Of a stretch of 64,000 nt of DNA, positions 12,576-52,902 are shown piece after piece. The stretch's first letter is position 1. The number at the start of each line of letters is the position of its first letter. Origin of the DNA: Metaphire vulgaris (taxonomy: Eukaryota > Annelida > Clitellata > Crassiclitellata > Megascolecidae). Where the stretch lies: contig CM030862.1 in NCBI GenBank assembly GCA_018105865.1, positions 11,835,474 to 11,899,473 on the forward strand. Direction: 5' to 3'. The position numbers were made by a program, and so were the translations under genes. Below the pieces are notes generated by a model. The model was not told the origin of the DNA. It ran no database searches and saw only the letters and a program-made list of their open reading frames with translations.

Positions 12576-13895
12576 ACACTTTTGTTCGTGTACTCAGAAA
12601 CACAAAAGTGGCTCGAGATTTTGCTAACTGTCTTTCAATATGCCTTTGTATCATATCCAATGACTTGTATGCTTACAAGTTAAAATAGTATATTTTCTGT
12701 CGAGTTACGAATAATCAAACATCATGACAGCTGGAACTCTGATAGGTTTATACATTTGACAAGACCATATACTGTAAGTCCTTTATCTGAAGAATGTTGC
12801 TATGCTTTAGGTGGGTAAGGTATTTCTAAGATCATTTGGGGCTGCTAGTGCCAGAACGTTTAGAATTTAAAAGACCTTGCTTTGCAGTTATGAAGGAAAC
12901 ATTGATGATCATAATATTCTTTATACATAATAATACTCTTAATGTGTAGACTGGACGAGTACAAAACATTTCCATATTTGTGTACATTTTGAATAATAAT
13001 ATAATTGAGGGACCAGGTCTTTGTAAGAATTGTAAAAAATAATGCTATAGGTTTAATTTTTTTCGACTTATTGGAACTTGAGTAATTTTTATAATTTTAT
13101 TTAAACATATCTTTTGACATTTATACAGTATTTACTCTCTAGCTATCAATTAAATATCGGTCAGAACTTCAAGGACTTGAACAAGTTTATTCTGTCATTT
13201 TCTCTAGTATCAGATATATTTTGACACTCCCAAAGCTCCCTTATTGGATTGGGCAAAGTTGGCATAATTGGTGTAGGCATGGGGGCCCCAGCACCCTTAT
13301 TTGGATCAGGAAATTAGTGCACCATTGGTTGACATGTATATGTGATGGTGCCCCAAATTCTTGTTTACTATAGGCCTAAACATTGCCCATTGATCACATT
13401 TACCTACAATTGCCATTATTTTGTCAAAATAATTACTAAGCTATGTTAATATACATGTAAAACTTCCTGCATGGCATCTAATGATTTATTACTCGTAAAG
13501 AAAAAAAACAGTATTACAAAATTACAGTTTCATCACTTTATTCATGAAATTTGGAAATACAATTTTGATTGAAAGTCAACACAGACAGAAAATTACGGGC
13601 TCTGAAATAGTTTACTAAAAAAACAGACGACAAAATAGCGCCAAAGACTCTGAATCACATCTAGTTTTAAACTTGTTGTACACGCACGCCTTGTAACAAG
13701 CACGCGATGGTCATGGTCGACAAAACTGGGGCACAAATCACAAACATTGAAAATCTGATTACGACATTTTCACACGTCAACAAACTCAAGTTCTCTGCCC
13801 GATGCACGATAAATACCACAAATATTATTAATCCCACTAAACAATGAAGTTGTTTGTGTAAAAGTTCAAAACAAAGTCTCTACAGTTGAGAATAT

Positions 13896-14038
13896 CGGGG
13901 CCATCCATATATTACATATGCAAAAAAAATTGTATACCCTTCCCCTGTGCATACATACAAATAACCATATGCAAAATCTCTTACATCCCAACACCCCCTC
14001 AGTGCTTACGTAATATATGGATTGGGGCCCCATCTTTC
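13896..14038. mobile_element. ATCCATATA-ended MITE
   Basis: Inverted ends GGGGCCATCCATATATTAC and GTAATATATGGATTGGGGCC enclose about 100 bp. Related copies lie at 44407-44530 and 45330-45462. Confidence 0.55.
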
Positions 14039-14054
14039 TTGTATGATCCATATC

Positions 14055-14058
<4 letters not shown>

Positions 14059-14140
<82 letters not shown>
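14059..14140. repeat. (AT)n microsatellite
   Basis: About 40 uninterrupted AT dinucleotides lie downstream of the DPP8/9 stop codon. Confidence 0.95.
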
Positions 14141-14142
<2 letters not shown>

Positions 14143-14444
14143 GGCATTGTAATTCGACCATTGTGTGAACAGTGGTGTTTTGGGATAATTCTATTGATAC
14201 ATAACATATAAAGGCATAATTACATTTTGCTTTAAAAATAACATCAGATTAGCAGCAATTCTACCAACAACCTAACAGACAAGTCAACGTTAGAAATCTC
14301 TGCAAGTGGTTAAAAACTGGCTTAAAACAAAAAAAAATCCAGATTACGGGATATATCTTAAAGCTATCTCCTCCACAGAAGCCAAGATAACAACGGTAGC
14401 CATGGTAATAGCAGCAGCCATGGAAAAGGTAACCATGGTAGCGA

Positions 14445-25404
<10,960 letters not shown>

Positions 25405-25434
25405 GATAGTCTATCTAATCTCTTCTAAAGTCAC

Positions 25435-26449
25435 CTGAAAAACATTAACAAGCCTAATCTAAAAATCAAATATATAAATGACATGAAAACGTAAAGCATA
25501 TACAATAAAATAAAATAAAAATAAAATAAACTAACTTGCTAAATAAGTACGTCTAATAAGACTGGGTGGAGGCAGTCATCCGACGTTCCTCTAATATCGC
25601 TCACAGACACGGTTAATGAACTTTAGGGATACTTTATCCGATTTTTATCCGATAATTGTCGATCGAAAAACAAGATTAATTAGTTAATTGTCATAAATTA
25701 TAAGAAAATAAAACGCTCTAGTTAACAATAACTCTTATCCAGTCCAACTACCGCAATGTTAACTATGAGGCTGAGCAACATAGATTTTAAGTAAAGTCTA
25801 TGATGAGCAACTGACTACAGTCACCGTGAATCAGTGATCTGTTGTTGGGGGTTTTCAAAACCTGTGAACTCGATCATGGTAGATAACTCGATTGCACAGT
25901 GCCACACTAAAAGAAGTAAACAACACAAGGACTCATGTTCTCGTGCATATCTATGAATCCATCACAATTTTTAGTACCCTATCCTTTGTACCAGTAATAA
26001 TTCTACTGACGCAAAACCAAGAGTTTGGCCCTGTTTCATGCGTGCTCTTTATTGCTCGATCAACCACAGAGAAGGTCGTTGAAGGTTGTTCAAGTACACT
26101 GTGTGACTGTGTGTTCTGCGAAAAGAAGGCGCTACAAAACTAGTCGCCATAACGCCATTTATTTTAGTGGCCAAGTGATTGAATTTGGTTCTGAATCTTC
26201 TGATTTAGTTCACGATAATAGTTGGATAATTCCAGTGAATTAACAAAAGTATTTTGGTAAAATTACTTTTATTTGGGATTTAAAAGAGGAGCTGCGGTGA
26301 GTTAATTGCTTTGTAGTAACATTGGACGATATTAAAAGACGGTCACAGTCTCCTCTTAATTTCAACAATGACAAATACAGTATTGAATTTATTTCGGTAG
26401 AGTTTGGGATTAAGTGAACCATACATGTACAAGGCTTAGGGTCAGAGGT
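25435..26449. other. 5' region of DPP8/9
   Basis: A reverse-strand splice acceptor (TTTTTCAG ending about 25435) precedes the start codon by about 30 bp, so at least one non-coding 5' exon should lie here. I could not place it. No other gene is seen; the right end merges into the LINE. Confidence 0.4.
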
Positions 26450-28930
26450 AGTGGTTATGGCTAGATTTGTTATTCGTAACCCTAGCCTAACCCCAGACAG
26501 GAACCAGGACAAGAGATTTCTTAAGTGCATGGATGACAATTTCCTCACACAACATGTCACTGAACCAACGAGAGGAGGTAACACACTGGACTTAATAATT
26601 ACTTCAGATGATCAGTTAGTGAAGAATATGATAGTTGGACAAAACTTAGGCACAAGTGACCACCAGACAGTGACATTTGATGTAATTTTAGCAGAAGACA
26701 TTGAGAGCACAAGCAAGCAAATAAACAAAAACTATTTCCGGGGAAAATACGATCTGGCTAGGAAGATGATCGAAGATTTGGACATAGGAAGCATGATAAA
26801 GGATAAAAATGCAGAAGAAAGCTGGGAAATATTTAAAAATTGCATGTCAAGGGTTATGGATTCAACAATACCAAAACAGCGGACACTTAACAAAAAACTT
26901 CCATGGAGTTACGAGAGAGGTACAGAAGAAGAGAAGGGCCAAAAACAAAGCGTGGAAGAAATTGAGAAAGCACCGACTAAAAATGCAAGGCAACGAAGGT
27001 TTGGAACAGGTGAGATTAAACCAGTTACAGTCCAGTTATGTGCAAAAGAGGAACAAATCAACAGCTACAAACAAAGCGGCTATTGCAGAGTATGAAAACA
27101 AATTAGCAAAAGACATCAAACGGAACAGTAAGAGTTTTTATGGATATGCAAGAAGTAAGATGAGGCGAAAAAGAAAAAGTGGGACCATTAGTAGCTGATT
27201 CTGGAGAAACAGTGACGGATGACATGGAAACAGCGACAATTCTGAGACATTACTTGGATCAGTGTTCACAAAGGAAAATACAACCAACATACCAGAGCCC
27301 ATTAATTTATTTTGTGGAAAAGAGGAGGAAGTATTATCAGACATAAATTGCAATAAAGAGTGTGTCCTGGAAATTCTGAGTCAAATGAAAACTGACAAAA
27401 GCCCTGGAATAGACAATATACACCCAAAATTTCTGTATGAGGTAAGACATGAGGTTAGTGAGGTAATAGCCACAATATTCAATATGTCACTTAAATCGGG
27501 AATAGTCCCAAGGGACTGGAGGGATGCAGTAGTCGCTCCTATATTCAAAAAGGGTAACCGTGGGGAGCCAGGAAATTATAGGCCAGTGAGTCTTACCTGT
27601 ATAATATGTAAAGTTCTGGAGAAAATAATAAAAGCAAATATATTGGACCATCTAATGAGACACAAGATTTTAAAGGATAGCCAGCATGGGTTTATTAAAG
27701 GAAGATCTTGCTTAACAAACATACTAGATTTTTTAGAGGAGATTCACGACAAGCTAGATGAGGGAAAAGCAGTTGATGTAATATACCTGGACTTTGCAAA
27801 AGCATTCGATAAAGTACCTCATTCAAGACTGGCAGTCAAGCTTCAGGCCAGTGGAATTAGAGGTAAAGTTCTTGGATGGATAAAAAATTGGCTTCAGGGC
27901 AGAAGACAGAAGGTATGTATAAGAGGCAAGCATTCAGATTGGGCTGAGGTCATAAGTGGGGTGCCACAAGGTTCAGTGTTGGGACCTCTATTGTTTTTAA
28001 TATACATCAACGACATCGATGATGATATAATGTCAAAAATTTCAAAATTTGCTGATGACACAAAACTGTGTGGACAGAGTGATAGTGAAGCAGAAGCAAA
28101 AATTTTACAACAAGACCTTAATAGACTATCCCAGTGGTCGGCAGATTGGCAAATGCTTTTTAATACAGATAAATGCTCGGTGATGCACATTGGGAAGAAG
28201 GGAACAGATCATGAATTTAAGTTATGTGGGAAGGGACTAAAAGTTACAAACGAGGAGAAAGATCTAGGGGTCATCATGCATAACAGCTTAAAGCCATCTA
28301 GGCAATGTGCAGAGGCAGCTAATAAGGCCAACAAAATTCTAGGTATGATCAAAAGAAACGATAGTGAGCAGAGAGAAGGATGTAATAATAAGACTTTACA
28401 AGACATTGGTACGTCCACATTTAGAGTATTGTATTCCATGGTGTCCATTCCTGAAGAAAGACATAGAGACCTTAGAAAGAGTGCAACACAGAGCAACAAA
28501 GATGATCAAGGGATATCACAAACTAACCTATGAGGAAAGGCTAAATCACTGTGGATTGACAACTCTGGAAAAAAGAAGAGAGAGAGGGGATTTGATCGAG
28601 ACATACAAAATACTAACAAACAAAGTGGAAATGCCAAAGGAAAGATTTTTTACAATGAAGCAGTATGATCGAACCAGAGGCCACAGCATGAAACTGTTCA
28701 AGAAACGGGTTGGGAGACATAAACAGCATTTTTTTAGTGCAAGAGTGGTGGACAAATGGAATGAACTGGATGAGGGGATAGTAACGGCTACAACTGTAAA
28801 CGAGTTCAAAATAAACCTCAGTAGTTTAGGATATTAGATTGGACGGGAGCAACAGTGGTTCTCACACAGGGCAGTCCCTACTGAATCACTTTAAACCTTG
28901 TTATATTATATTATTATATTATTATTAGCC
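26450..28930 (+). mobile_element. CR1-like non-LTR retrotransposon, 5'-truncated and frameshifted
   Basis: The order is: the end of an apurinic endonuclease domain (LDLIITSDDQLV, GTSDHQ), a linker, and a reverse transcriptase with SPGIDNIHPKFL, NYRPVSLT, HGFIKGRSCLTNIL, YLDFAKAFDKVPH, GVPQGSVLGPLLFLIYIND and the catalytic FADD, then a C-terminal segment to TAG at about 28838. Frames change near 26905, near 27180-27240 and again near 28370, so it cannot make its protein. The longest intact part is 27262-28363, covering the catalytic core. The 3' tail (GTGGTTCTCACACAGGGCAG ... TTTAAACC, then TATTA runs) seeds the small tail copies elsewhere in the window. The 5' UTR and most of the endonuclease are missing. 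Confidence 0.9.
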
Positions 28931-29369
28931 TACTGCAGATTGTACTGTACTATGTCTTAGCGCTTTATAAATTCAGGAGATTTTACCTATTTACGTATAG
29001 TTCGGCTATTTCAAAACTCTACCCTTCTGGGCGAGAATGTACTTATATTTCGGCGGTTTTATTTGTTAGACGATATATAATGGCGAGGTGGAGCTTCTAT
29101 ATCGCCAGTTATCATACCCAAAGATCACGTGATCAAATCCATTCTTGAAAGATGATATAAATTCATAGGATTAGTCATAGTGGGCAACAGCAAAGCAGAA
29201 AGTTGAAGGAATTGAAGTTGTTATACGTATAAATGTAAAGCAGTGCATGAAAATTCAGGTGAAGGGTACTAGGAAATGTTTTTAACAAATGAATATTCGT
29301 CCGGTGACTGTGTTTGCCTGCTTGACAGCATGATATTTAGTCTGCTTTCTTTGTTCCTTGTTACAGATA

Positions 29370-30230
29370 ATGACGACAATCAAAGGCGTCCAGATCGGTC
29401 AGAAAATCAGCACCAACTTTATGACAAACATGCAGAAACTGCATCGTGGTCTGTGGCCTTGGGACAAAGGACTGAAGGCTCGGCTTCCTCTGCACTACAA
29501 GAGAAGATACGTTGAAAGTTGGATGAAGGAACCAGCGCCTGTTCATTACAGACCTGAACTGCGTAGATTTATTGCAGACCGATACGGAGAGCCCTGTGCC
29601 ACTCAGAATGTTCCCATTCCCGTTTTATTCCCGAGGGAGGCGGACGAGGGTTTGTGGGGCGGAGAAGGATTTGTTGCTGGGTTTCACAAAAGGCACGACA
29701 AACTTACAAAGCCAAGAGTTGCGAAGATATGGAAACCTTACCTCATGAGACGAGTGTTCTACAGCGAGATCCTCGATCAACACTTCGATATTACCGTGAC
29801 GAGAAGAACGCTCGATCTTATCGACGAAGCTTTCGGATTCGACAGTTATATTCTAAATACGCATGAAGTTGACCTTCGGTCGAAGCTGGGAAACACTCTT
29901 AAGCGGCAGATGCTGCTGGCACTTGTCAGAAAGTCAATGTACCCGAACGACCCTAAAAGACGGGACGAGGTCTACGCCAAATACGAAAAATTTGTTATTC
30001 CTGAGGAGGAGGCAGAGTGGGTCGGTCTTGAGCTGTACGAGGCAGAACGTAAGCAACATGAGCTTGAAGAGGCTGAACGAATGAAAAATCTACAACCACT
30101 GAAGTCACATTTTGCAGAACAACTACTGCAGAAGCTAAAAGAAAGCGAGACAAAGACTTTAGGTGATGAAAGCAGTTCGGCAGTTTCGTGGTTGAGGAAA
30201 TTAAGCCCGTTCCAGGACAGTAAAAATTAG
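29370..30230 (+). CDS. MRPL28: Mitochondrial large ribosomal subunit protein bL28m
   Basis: A single open frame of 286 residues ends at TAG 30228-30230. MRPL28 is a component of the mitochondrial 39S subunit. Family signatures are PAPVHYRPE, VPIPVLFPREADEGLWGGEG, WKPYLMRRVFYSEILD, RTLDLIDEAFGFDSYIL, and PEEEAEWVGLELYEAE near the end; human MRPL28 is 256 residues. I chose the ATG at 29370 because a strong acceptor (TTGTTCCTTGTTACAG) ends at 29366, four bases upstream, so the coding region begins just inside an exon after a 5' UTR intron. The absence of coding introns might suggest a retrocopy, but the retained acceptor and intact frame argue for a working gene. The C-terminal 40 residues are less conserved and helical. 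Confidence 0.94.
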   Translation: MTTIKGVQIGQKISTNFMTNMQKLHRGLWPWDKGLKARLPLHYKRRYVESWMKEPAPVHYRPELRRFIADRYGEPCATQNVPIPVLFPREADEGLWGGEGFVAGFHKRHDKLTKPRVAKIWKPYLMRRVFYSEILDQHFDITVTRRTLDLIDEAFGFDSYILNTHEVDLRSKLGNTLKRQMLLALVRKSMYPNDPKRRDEVYAKYEKFVIPEEEAEWVGLELYEAERKQHELEEAERMKNLQPLKSHFAEQLLQKLKESETKTLGDESSSAVSWLRKLSPFQDSKN

Positions 30231-31344
30231 TCTAAAAGGGGTGGTGATCACTGTGCCTAATGCAACTTGTTCTTGAATTATGGCATCTGATATGATTTCT
30301 GATTTAATGGTATAAAAATTATAGCTAAATTGAGGAGTTTTGGTAATAATTATGTACCGTATCTTGTTCTTTTTATTTAGGTGCTGTTAACTTGATGTTA
30401 TTCTTTACTCCCTCGATTCCTTTTCATAAGCAGTCTACATAGGTGTTTCTCTGTCTTCCTGTAGCTCTTTTCCCCATCCACTTTCCAAAATGGATTAAGA
30501 TGTACAGTATGCAGTACTGTTGTATTCTTCTCTTTCAAAATGCCTGACAGACAAAAAAAGTCCATATATTTTTCCCTCTCCAAGAGCAAAAAACCCCCGT
30601 CGTCTATTTTTTGGGGGAATTTCACCCCCGAGATAAAATAACATTTTGAGCAGAAATTTCTAACTGGGGGAGAATTCCCCCCCCCCAGAGAAGGCCTAGA
30701 ATAAACACTGCATTAGCAATAGCATGAACCCTGAAAAAGACTGATACGTAAAAAGGTCATCTTCACAGTGGCGGCTCCACAGGGGGGTCTGGAAGGTCTG
30801 TGCCCCCTATTGAGTGCCTGGCCCCCTCTGTTGGGACCCTATACTTAATGCTACATACCTAACAACAATTGGTTCCCCCATGATTAGAAGTTGCCACCCG
30901 AAGCCCCCCTCCCCACTTGCCAAATCCTGGAGCCGCCACTGCATCTTAAACATGAGAGCACAGGGACCCGGCGAATATCATGGGGCCTGGGCGATCAGCC
31001 GACTTTGTATAACTTCCTGACTATCTCTGAAAAAGACAAGAAGACCGACAAGCAAAAAAGGTAATTAACACTTGTCAGAGGCTCAGAGCAGGGGCCCGTG
31101 AATCCCGTGACTACCTTTTGCACAGGGGCCCTGAAATTCTCGGCGCCCCTGCATATGTGTATCCTCTTGGACTTTTCCTTACCTGGATCTGCAAATATGT
31201 ATAGAACCGGGATTAAGTGTCTGTGATGATATGGTGTAATGTTCCAATAATACATGCGTAGCGTTATAGAAATTTAGTAACTAATGCACATACTTATTTA
31301 CTTAGTCTATAATTAGAATGATTCTAGGTAAACACTGCGTAAAA
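30231..31344. other. Intergenic region MRPL28 to ATXN10
   Basis: The two genes are in tandem, about 1.1 kb apart, so the ATXN10 promoter lies here. The region contains a hAT-like MITE (30766-30941), a decayed hAT-like fragment (about 31085-31155) and a SINE-like tail (31195-31270). Confidence 0.5.
30766..30941. mobile_element. hAT-like MITE with 8-bp target duplication
   Basis: Ends CAGTGGCGGCTCCA and TGGAGCCGCCACTG are inverted. Flanks are CATCTTCA (30758-30765) and CATCTTAA (30942-30949), seven of eight matching. Confidence 0.8.
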
Positions 31345-47754
<16,410 letters not shown>

Positions 47755-47831
47755 ACAGGTTTTTTGTCCTTCTTCATCGTAACTGCATAATTTATGAATA
47801 AAACTACAAACTCTTCAAACTCCGGGACATT

Positions 47832-48025
47832 CAGTGGCGTAGCCAGGATTTCCGGAAGGGGGGGTTTGAAAAAAAATTTCGTCAATAGCCGCCAAGGGGG
47901 GTTTTCACCCAAAAAATTGCCAAAAATCGCCTCAAAAAATAAAAATTGCATGGGAATACATAAAAATTTTTTCCCGCCGTCCAAGAGGGGTTTTAACCCC
48001 CAAACCCCCCGTGGCTACGCCACTG
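47832..48025. mobile_element. hAT-like MITE with exact 8-bp target duplication
   Basis: Ends CAGTGGCGTAGCCA and TGGCTACGCCACTG are inverted. GGGACATT flanks both sides (47824-47831, 48026-48033). It sits just after the ATXN10 poly(A) signal. Confidence 0.9.
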
Positions 48026-48033
48026 GGGACATT

Positions 48034-50600
48034 AGGGTGTACAGTAGTTGAATGAATGTAGAACATATGAACAGCTTAAGATCAGAATTGCTTGGACATC
48101 GTAAACATAAGCAATAATTAATCTGTAAAGTTTAAGGTCATTCATTTGAACAATATTTCCAAAAAATAGTCATTCTATTTTCAATTCTGATTATATCAAG
48201 TTTAAAAGAATTCGACAGCAAACTGCACACAAGAGGACACTCAAGAGTATTTGGACACAAACTTATTGTATACTATGCAGCACAACCACAAGCACAAATA
48301 CATACAGTATTCACTCTGGCCTTGAGAGTCGAAAACACCATTTGCAACATCTTCAACACACATCTGTTTCACATGTTCAACTGTGACATGCATGAACAGT
48401 GCTGTACACCAGCTGCATGGTTCTAAACCTCTTAACAGAAGGTTTTGATTCCGCATATGTTCTGATGAGAAGGGATAACACATAAGGTAGTTAATTTTTG
48501 AGAATTCTAACTTCTACGCAGTGGCAAGAAATCTAATTTCTCTGTATTCACAGTTTACAAACTTACTTGTATTTCTTATTAATGGTTTAATATCTCACAA
48601 GTGAACCAAAGTTAGGTATTAAATAAAGAAATACAAACAGCAGTCCACAAATATTGTACAAAATGCACCACAATGGACATGGGCAAAGAGAAAATATCCT
48701 AGGTTACTAAAGGCAGTTGCATTCTCACAACCTAGATTGCAAAAATCAAATGTTTTGATTAGTCTGCATTAATAAAATCATGGCATTTGGCCAACCATTT
48801 CCTAGAAACAAATAAAAATATCAAGAACTGATTTCTATATAACTCTACAGAGAATAGCAGTAGGATTCTTGCCACACTAGCAGAGGGCAGTGGGTTCAAA
48901 TCTGACCCTGTTCACATCTACTGTACAATTAATTCTCTTCACTGTGTAAATGCCTTGACATGCCTTGTAACAGCCAAGTAATAATAATAATTATTCTGAA
49001 AATATTTCATTATAAGGTATTCTACACACAAGAAAACCAGTCCAGAAAATAAGTACAGAATGAAGCTAATGTTTGCAGCAGAATGTCGAGATTCTTCTCT
49101 GTTGGCAGCTCTCATCAAGTAAAATTTTAGAACAGATAAAGAAAGATGAACAGGGTTCTCCATAGAGACAATGCGACACATAATGCCTATATAGCAAGTA
49201 GCCAAGTTAAAATTGTTCCCTACATTCAATGCCCATAAGAGAACTAAAGGCTGATTAGGGGGGGGGGTTGTCAGCCCATCTCTTACAGCCTTCCTGCCCC
49301 TGAGTACCCAGCCAACATGCTCGTTCACAACTGAGCCAAATGGGTGAGCATCTGTGGGGCAGCGACAGCCAATAAGACGAGAAAATGCAGCAATTTGAAA
49401 ATCAACTTGACGGCATGTACGAGACAACATAAACAACGGCGGTCACGACATCGCAGACGACATTAATACTCAAAACCAAACAGCAGATGGCGTTGCGTGC
49501 ATAAATCTGTGAAAAGCTGGCTGCAGACTCCTCAAAACCCTGATTAACACAACAATACTGACAACAAGGATCAAGAAGCGACACTAAGACTCCTAAACAG
49601 CCATTTTCCCCACAATAATAATAATAATAATAATAATAGTAATAATAATAGTAAAATAGTGGTATTTTAATGACAATGAGGCATAGCATCAAGTTAATAA
49701 ATAAAATAATCTAATTATTTAAAATTACTAATAGCAAGCGGTTTATGGCCTGACACATATGTGCAACTTCAACACCATAAGTTTGAAAAATAACGGAAAC
49801 TCGCATGACATTGAAACAGAATGCCAAAAAGGTAATGTAATATGCATTGTTTTACACGTATCCAGAGATGCCCATCTTAAAAACAGTAAACACCGTACAC
49901 GTATTTGACGAAAACGAGTGGCTCTGTAGCAAGAAAAAAACTTACAATATGCCTATGACACATTCTTCCCAATGAACAAGCAATCTCATATGAGTTGTTT
50001 CAGATATTTTAAAAATATCTAGGCGAATTTTTCCAAAATGTCTACCCACATAAACATATATTTACAACCCAATCAGTGCTGGCAACATTCTCGGATTAAA
50101 CACAGAGCTGATAACACAGCATTACTGATATATATATGTTCATAAAGAAAGACATAAAGTAACCAATGAGTTTCATTAAATGAACAATCAAACTTTTCAT
50201 CTGCAAGATTATAAATGTAATGAGAAGTCAGATTCCAAAGACAGAAAAACAAATTAACAGAACACCAAACAATCCATTCAATAGCTATTCTTAGCTATTA
50301 TACTTATCAACCATCATACAACATATAAAGTCAACCTGCATACTCTTGGGGTGATAATGAAAACAGGAAAGACAGTCAGGGAGTTACATATTAATATAGT
50401 TAGGTAAGATTTCATTACCGATAACATGTGATCCAATCCTATCCATAGAAATGTAACACATGATGCATGCAAAACCAATTGAAAACACAGTCAACAAATC
50501 GTAACATACATAGATTGTCTGTATATGTTTGTGCATCTATGGATGCAGGTGAAGGGACTTGAATATAAAATGGAGGAAAGTGTGGAGGCGAGTAACTCCA
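48034..50600. other. Convergent intergenic region or long 3' UTR of ABHD17
   Basis: No coding exon is recognised. A tRNA-derived SINE copy lies at 48865-48985 and an (AAT)n run at 49615-49655. The part next to 50601 may be the ABHD17 3' UTR; no poly(A) signal could be chosen with confidence. Confidence 0.4.
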
Positions 50601-51218
50601 TCAACTTATTGACAGCTCATGGTTGATGAACCTTGTCAGTCGCTCGATATACTGCGGGAAGATCTCGATGTCGTTGTGACCCGCACCGTCGACCCAAAGC
50701 GGCGCGACGGTCCTCGGACATCGCTGGTGAATCGTTCGACCGTGAGAGATGTCGATCACTTCATCATCCGTGCCATGAATCACCAGGACAATCGAAGTGA
50801 TTTTCGCGACTTTGTCTATGCTGTACAACAAATATTACAAGCAACAGTGACATCAGATTTCTACAACAGTTTTATAATGATTGAAGCAATAAATAAATGC
50901 ACAAAGAGTTCTTCTATTTTAAGACCTCGGTTAAAACAAAATCTTCAGTATTAGATATATTTGTTTCCCTTCGATATCTTGTCATTTCCATATAATTGTG
51001 CCTATTTCACCTATTTCATTCTAATTGTAAAATAATTAAGTTCTTCTATGGATGTGATATCAAATACTATTATATTATAATAATCTATTATTGTAATAAT
51101 AATTATAATTAAGTTCTTCTACAAATGTCATCATTAAGTTCTACAGATGTTATTATGTAACTGTCAATGATTTTGATTCTTTGGAAATAATAAAAATGAT
51201 ATCATAAGAAATATATGC

Positions 51219-51254
<36 letters not shown>

Positions 51255-51950
51255 TCTCTCAAATCATTCACTATATTATTTAAACAATGTTCAAAGTGCG
51301 CACCTGGGAAATGCATCGAAACACCAGGTGCGTCTCGTCTCCGGAAAGGCCAAGCGCATACCAGAAGTAAGCGGCGAATGTAGCACGACACCGCCCACTT
51401 CGTATCTTGAAGCCAGGTCGATTGTTGGCACGGTGCCGATGCTCTGACCGTAGAGAATAACGTTCTCCGGGGTAAGACCGTAACGCTTGCTCAGACTGTG
51501 CCAGACGGCTTCGATATCGGCATACAGGTTGCCCTCCGACGGAGAACCGGTGCTGCATCCGTAGCCAGAGTAGTCGTAAGTCAGAATGTTGCAGCGGAGT
51601 CGGCCTCCGAGACCGACGAGGAAGCTCGTCATCTGCCCGATGTCGACGGCGTTGCCGTGGCTGAACAGTATCGTGTACTTTGGATGGGGACAGCGTATTA
51701 ATATGCAGGCCAGCGTCTGTCGCTTCTCGGTGCGAATCGTAAATGCCTCGATGTGCTCGAGCTCCCTGGCCGAATACTGCCATTCCGCTGCCGGCTTTAG
51801 GACCAACCTCTTTCGACCGCCTTCATCAGCGAGAGAGTAAGTAGGTTCTGGTGGAAGAAATGCCAACTTGGCGGCAATTCTGGACGGACAGGGCGGACAA
51901 CAAAATATCCCACAGAGCTTCTTAAATGCTAGCCACGTCAGACCAGTCAT
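50601..51950 (-). CDS. ABHD17: ABHD17-type alpha/beta hydrolase (protein depalmitoylase), two coding exons
   Basis: Exons 51950-51304 and 50820-50601 join in phase ([12 protein letters not shown]) to 288 residues, the length of human ABHD17B. ABHD17 enzymes remove palmitate from membrane proteins such as N-Ras and PSD-95. The N-terminal [20 protein letters not shown] carries the Cys cluster that is itself palmitoylated and anchors the enzyme to membranes. Also visible are the oxyanion region [20 protein letters not shown], nucleophile GQSIGT, Asp in HGTDDEVID, and His in DGAGHNDIE. All catalytic residues are present. The paralogue (A, B or C) cannot be assigned; an invertebrate probably has one gene. 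The donor is GTGCGC, somewhat weak, with acceptor TTTGTTGTACAG. Coding GC content is clearly above its surroundings. Confidence 0.95.
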
Positions 51951-52755
51951 GGCACCTCACTGTGGCTTACTACTGTTCCGTTAGCTAATAATCAGTATCT
52001 AATTCTATATTCTCAATTGATTCCTACAGTGTTCCTACTATTCTCCGTTTCTCCACACATTCCTCAATGCAGTTCACGTTATTTATCATTCTGATTACAC
52101 GAAGCAACAACTGAGTGGTAAACAGGTTTGACCAAATAGCGCTACATCAGTAACATAAAATATTATAACTCGCAATAAAACTCGATTTGTCTTCGGCTTC
52201 ATATTCAATAATTCGTGCCATGCATTTTGGAAAACGAAAATGAGTCAAAAATTTAATCTTTTAAAGTTTTGTCGACGATCCTCCCAAAGACTAAAGGCAC
52301 ACCGGAATTGTCGCAATCAGCAGCCAATGTTTATAGTACCGCAGAAATTAACTTTTAAATCAAAATTTTCTTTATGCTTCAACGTATTTTCTGCAGTTTG
52401 TCAGAATGCATATAAATTTAATTTTATTTGCTTATTTAAATACTTAATTAAATTTTTAAAATTTGCACATAGTTTCTTCTCAGAATGGGCACGGCACAAA
52501 TCCCAGTACAAGGCCTGCTTTCCCAAATATTGGCGCATAATTATGATATTGATATAATACCATTCTAATCACCAGGGGCGCATAGGCGGATTTTATTAGA
52601 GGCTAGGGTAGGCTTAAGCCTACCCATCTAATCCCACCCAAAGCTGTACATGGGTTGGGGTATATAGAGACTATGGGTCAGAGTCATAAATGCATAGAGA
52701 TCATTCGTAGAATAGCAATGGCGGTCGGTGGACAATGACAATGTGCGTTTGATAC

Positions 52756-52902
52756 ATGGTATATGAAAGATTTATTTGAAAAGTTAAATAGCGATGAAAA
52801 GAATATGAGTGTGAGGTGTAAGATGTGCCAACCTTTAAATAAAGTGATGAGCACACCGTGCAACAGTACGTCTAATTTCAATTTGAAGGAACACTTGCAG
52901 GT
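52756..52902 (+). pseudogene. BED-type zinc finger exon, probably of hAT transposon origin
   Basis: The frame reads MKDLFEKLNSDEKNMSVRCK, then C-Q-P and, ten residues on, STSNFNLKEHLQ, and ends at a possible donor CAG-GTTTGT. A CxxC pair followed by S-T-S-N-x-x-L-x-x-H-L is the BED finger pattern of hAT transposases and ZBED proteins. A TGA lies eight codons upstream in frame. No downstream transposase domain is visible, so it is either a transposon remnant or the first exon of an element deleted here. Confidence 0.5.

Larger units (their letters stand above)
12576..14444. other. Convergent intergenic region: 3' UTRs of flower and DPP8/9
   Basis: The two genes converge here. On the reverse strand an AATAAA (13542-13537) is a plausible poly(A) signal for the peptidase gene. 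The region holds an ATCCATATA-type MITE (about 13896-14035) and a long (AT)n array (14059-14139). No other gene is seen. Confidence 0.5.

Noticed and set aside
26450..28930. Active LINE
   Set aside because: At least three frame changes and a missing 5' part.
29370..30230. MRPL28 as a processed retrocopy
   Set aside because: A strong acceptor lies directly before the start codon and the frame is intact; no poly(A) tail or target duplication seen.
51280..51783. Second reverse-strand frame rich in Arg within ABHD17
   Set aside because: Out-of-frame shadow of the hydrolase exon.
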